In this document: one piece after another, positions 5,849 to 6,741 of the stretch
Layout of the letters: each line of letters starts with the position of its first letter
How positions within the stretch are numbered: the stretch's first letter is position 1
Assembly (NCBI GenBank): GCA_910577805.1
Contig: CAJTOE010000134.1
Coordinates: 1-6,741 of the forward strand
DNA: 6,741 nt
Origin: an uncultured Oscillospiraceae bacterium
GTDB taxonomy: Bacteria; Bacillota; Clostridia; Oscillospirales; Oscillospiraceae
Direction of reading: 5' to 3'
Translations under genes and position numbers: made by a program
The notes under the pieces: model-generated
The model's input: the letters and a program-made list of their open reading frames with translations, nothing else
Told to the model about the DNA's origin: nothing
Database searches by the model: none

Positions 5849-6328
5849 ATGCCAATGGAAAAAACAAACGTCATGCGCATTTTGGAGCAAAAGAAAATCC
5901 CCTACACCGCGCACACGTACCCCCACGAGGAGGGCGTGGCGGTGGACGGGGTGACGGTGGCCCAAGCCATGGGCCAGGACCCGGAGTGCGTGTTCAAGAC
6001 CCTGGTGGCCCGCGGGGCCTCCAAGGCGGTCTATGTGTTCGCCATCCCGGTGGCGGACAGTCTGGATTTGAAGAAAGCCGCCCGTGCGGCGGGGGAAAAA
6101 TCCATCGAAATGGTCCACGTCAAGGAAATCAACGCCCTTACGGGTTATATCCGGGGCGGCTGTTCTCCGGTGGGCATGAGAAAGGCGTACCCCACTTTTT
6201 TCCATGAGACGGCGGAAATCCTTGACAGCATCGCCGTATCCGCCGGGAAAATCGGCTGTCAGGTGGAGCTGGCTCCGGCGGCGCTGCTGGCGCTGACCGG
6301 CGGGACCCTGGCGGACCTGACGGTGTAA
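5849..6328 (+). CDS. ybaK: YbaK/EbsC-family aminoacyl-tRNA deacylase (Cys-tRNA(Pro) type)
   Basis: Proteins of this family hydrolyse mischarged tRNA, typically Cys-tRNA(Pro) made by prolyl-tRNA synthetase, and are related to the ProRS insertion (INS) editing domain. The 159-residue length is normal for the family. The catalytic lysine is expected at K50 in CVFKTL (47-52), and the signature GYIRGGCSPVGMRK spans 99-112. The N-terminal YTAHTYPHEEG stretch also fits YbaK. The start at 5849 follows GAGGAG at good spacing; M3 (5855) is a less likely alternative. The gene lies 12 nt after the small membrane-protein frame and 12 nt before the DUF5131 gene, in a probable operon with uvrB. The precise tRNA substrate cannot be read from sequence: YbaK, ProX and related subfamilies overlap in motif. 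Confidence 0.92.
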   Translation: MPMEKTNVMRILEQKKIPYTAHTYPHEEGVAVDGVTVAQAMGQDPECVFKTLVARGASKAVYVFAIPVADSLDLKKAARAAGEKSIEMVHVKEINALTGYIRGGCSPVGMRKAYPTFFHETAEILDSIAVSAGKIGCQVELAPAALLALTGGTLADLTV

Positions 6329-6340
6329 GGGGGCGCGGGC

Positions 6341-6741
6341 ATGGCCAACTGGAACCCCTGGCATGGCTGCACGAAAATCTCCCCCGGCTGTGCCAACTGC
6401 TACGTCTACCGGGGGGACGCCCGCCGGGGGCTGGACGCCTCCGCGCCCTACCGGACCCAGGATTACGACCTGCCGATTCGGAAGAAGCGGGACGGAAGCT
6501 GGAAGATCCCGGCGGGGGAGATGGTGTGGACCTGCTTTTCTTCTGACTTTCTGCTGGAGGAGGCGGACGACTGGCGGCCCTGGGCCTGGTCCATGATACA
6601 AATACGGAGCGACCTAAACTTCTTTTTTATTACGAAACGGATTCACCGGCTGGCGGAGTGCGTGCCGCCGGACTGGGGGGATGGGTACGAAAACGTATCC
6701 ATCTGTTCCACGGCGGAGAACCAGGACCGGGCCGCGTTCCG
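6341..6741 (+). CDS. DUF5131 (phage Gp37/Gp68-like) three-cysteine protein, N-terminal part
   Basis: The frame runs off the right edge after 133 codons. The start at 6341 follows AAGGGGG at good spacing and lies 12 nt after the deacylase stop. The product opens MANWNPWHGCTKISPGCANC with cysteines at 10, 17 and 20 (C-x6-C-x2-C), the hallmark of the DUF5131 or phage Gp37/Gp68 family, which is widespread in phages and bacteria. Further family-like stretches are WTCFSSDFLLEEADDWR (63-79) and FFFITKRIHRL (94-104). The three-Cys cluster has been compared with radical-SAM iron-sulfur sites; from memory, members can pair with a protein named TcmP (three-Cys-motif partner). No activity is established to my knowledge. 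The codon style matches the preceding genes, so recent phage transfer is not suggested. Confidence 0.85.
   Translation, partial: MANWNPWHGCTKISPGCANCYVYRGDARRGLDASAPYRTQDYDLPIRKKRDGSWKIPAGEMVWTCFSSDFLLEEADDWRPWAWSMIQIRSDLNFFFITKRIHRLAECVPPDWGDGYENVSICSTAENQDRAAF

Noticed and set aside
5213..6601. Minus-strand 462-codon open frame across uvrB, the deacylase and the DUF5131 gene
   Set aside because: It spans several plus-strand genes, has a biased Gly/Pro/His composition and no motifs. Long antisense frames are expected in GC-rich DNA.
1..6741. CRISPR arrays, tRNA or rRNA genes, large defence system
   Set aside because: No regularly spaced repeats, no cloverleaf or rRNA-like sequence, and no nuclease, methylase or toxin gene apart from the transposase and repair genes was seen by eye.

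Overview
The window looks like chromosomal DNA from an anaerobic Firmicute of the class Clostridia, probably Oscillospiraceae-like. This rests on the GC-rich coding style with strong AGGAGG-type ribosome binding sites, the protein styles of PyrE, RadC, UvrB and YbaK, and IS256 and IS3 sequences of a kind I associate with gut Clostridia. The genus cannot be fixed from the sequence alone.

The left third (1-2340) is a mosaic. It starts with the AT-rich 3' end of an unrecognised gene (3-128) followed by a stem-loop. A chimeric transposase ORF follows (346-1149): its first ~43 residues come from an IS256-family transposase and the rest is the DDE core of an IS3-family transposase. A candidate IS3 right end lies at 1175-1195. 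On the minus strand sits a two-gene unit: an unrecognised acidic 207-residue protein (1338-1961) and an overlapping 43-residue membrane peptide (1219-1350). A composition-shifted scrap at 2044-2247 looks like gene debris that can be read on either strand.

The right two thirds (2281-6741) form a compact plus-strand cluster behind a good extended -10 promoter: pyrE (orotate phosphoribosyltransferase), a RadC/JAB-domain protein, uvrB, a 40-residue membrane peptide, a YbaK-type aminoacyl-tRNA deacylase, and the start of a DUF5131 (phage Gp37/Gp68-like) three-cysteine protein cut by the window edge. Gaps are 1, 34, 3, 12 and 12 nt, so co-transcription is likely. The members are housekeeping or quality-control functions (pyrimidine synthesis, excision repair, proofreading of mischarged tRNA) rather than one pathway.

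The points most worth a second look are the IS256/IS3 fusion ORF and the two very short membrane-protein genes, which are easily missed. I do not see a clearly new multi-gene system.
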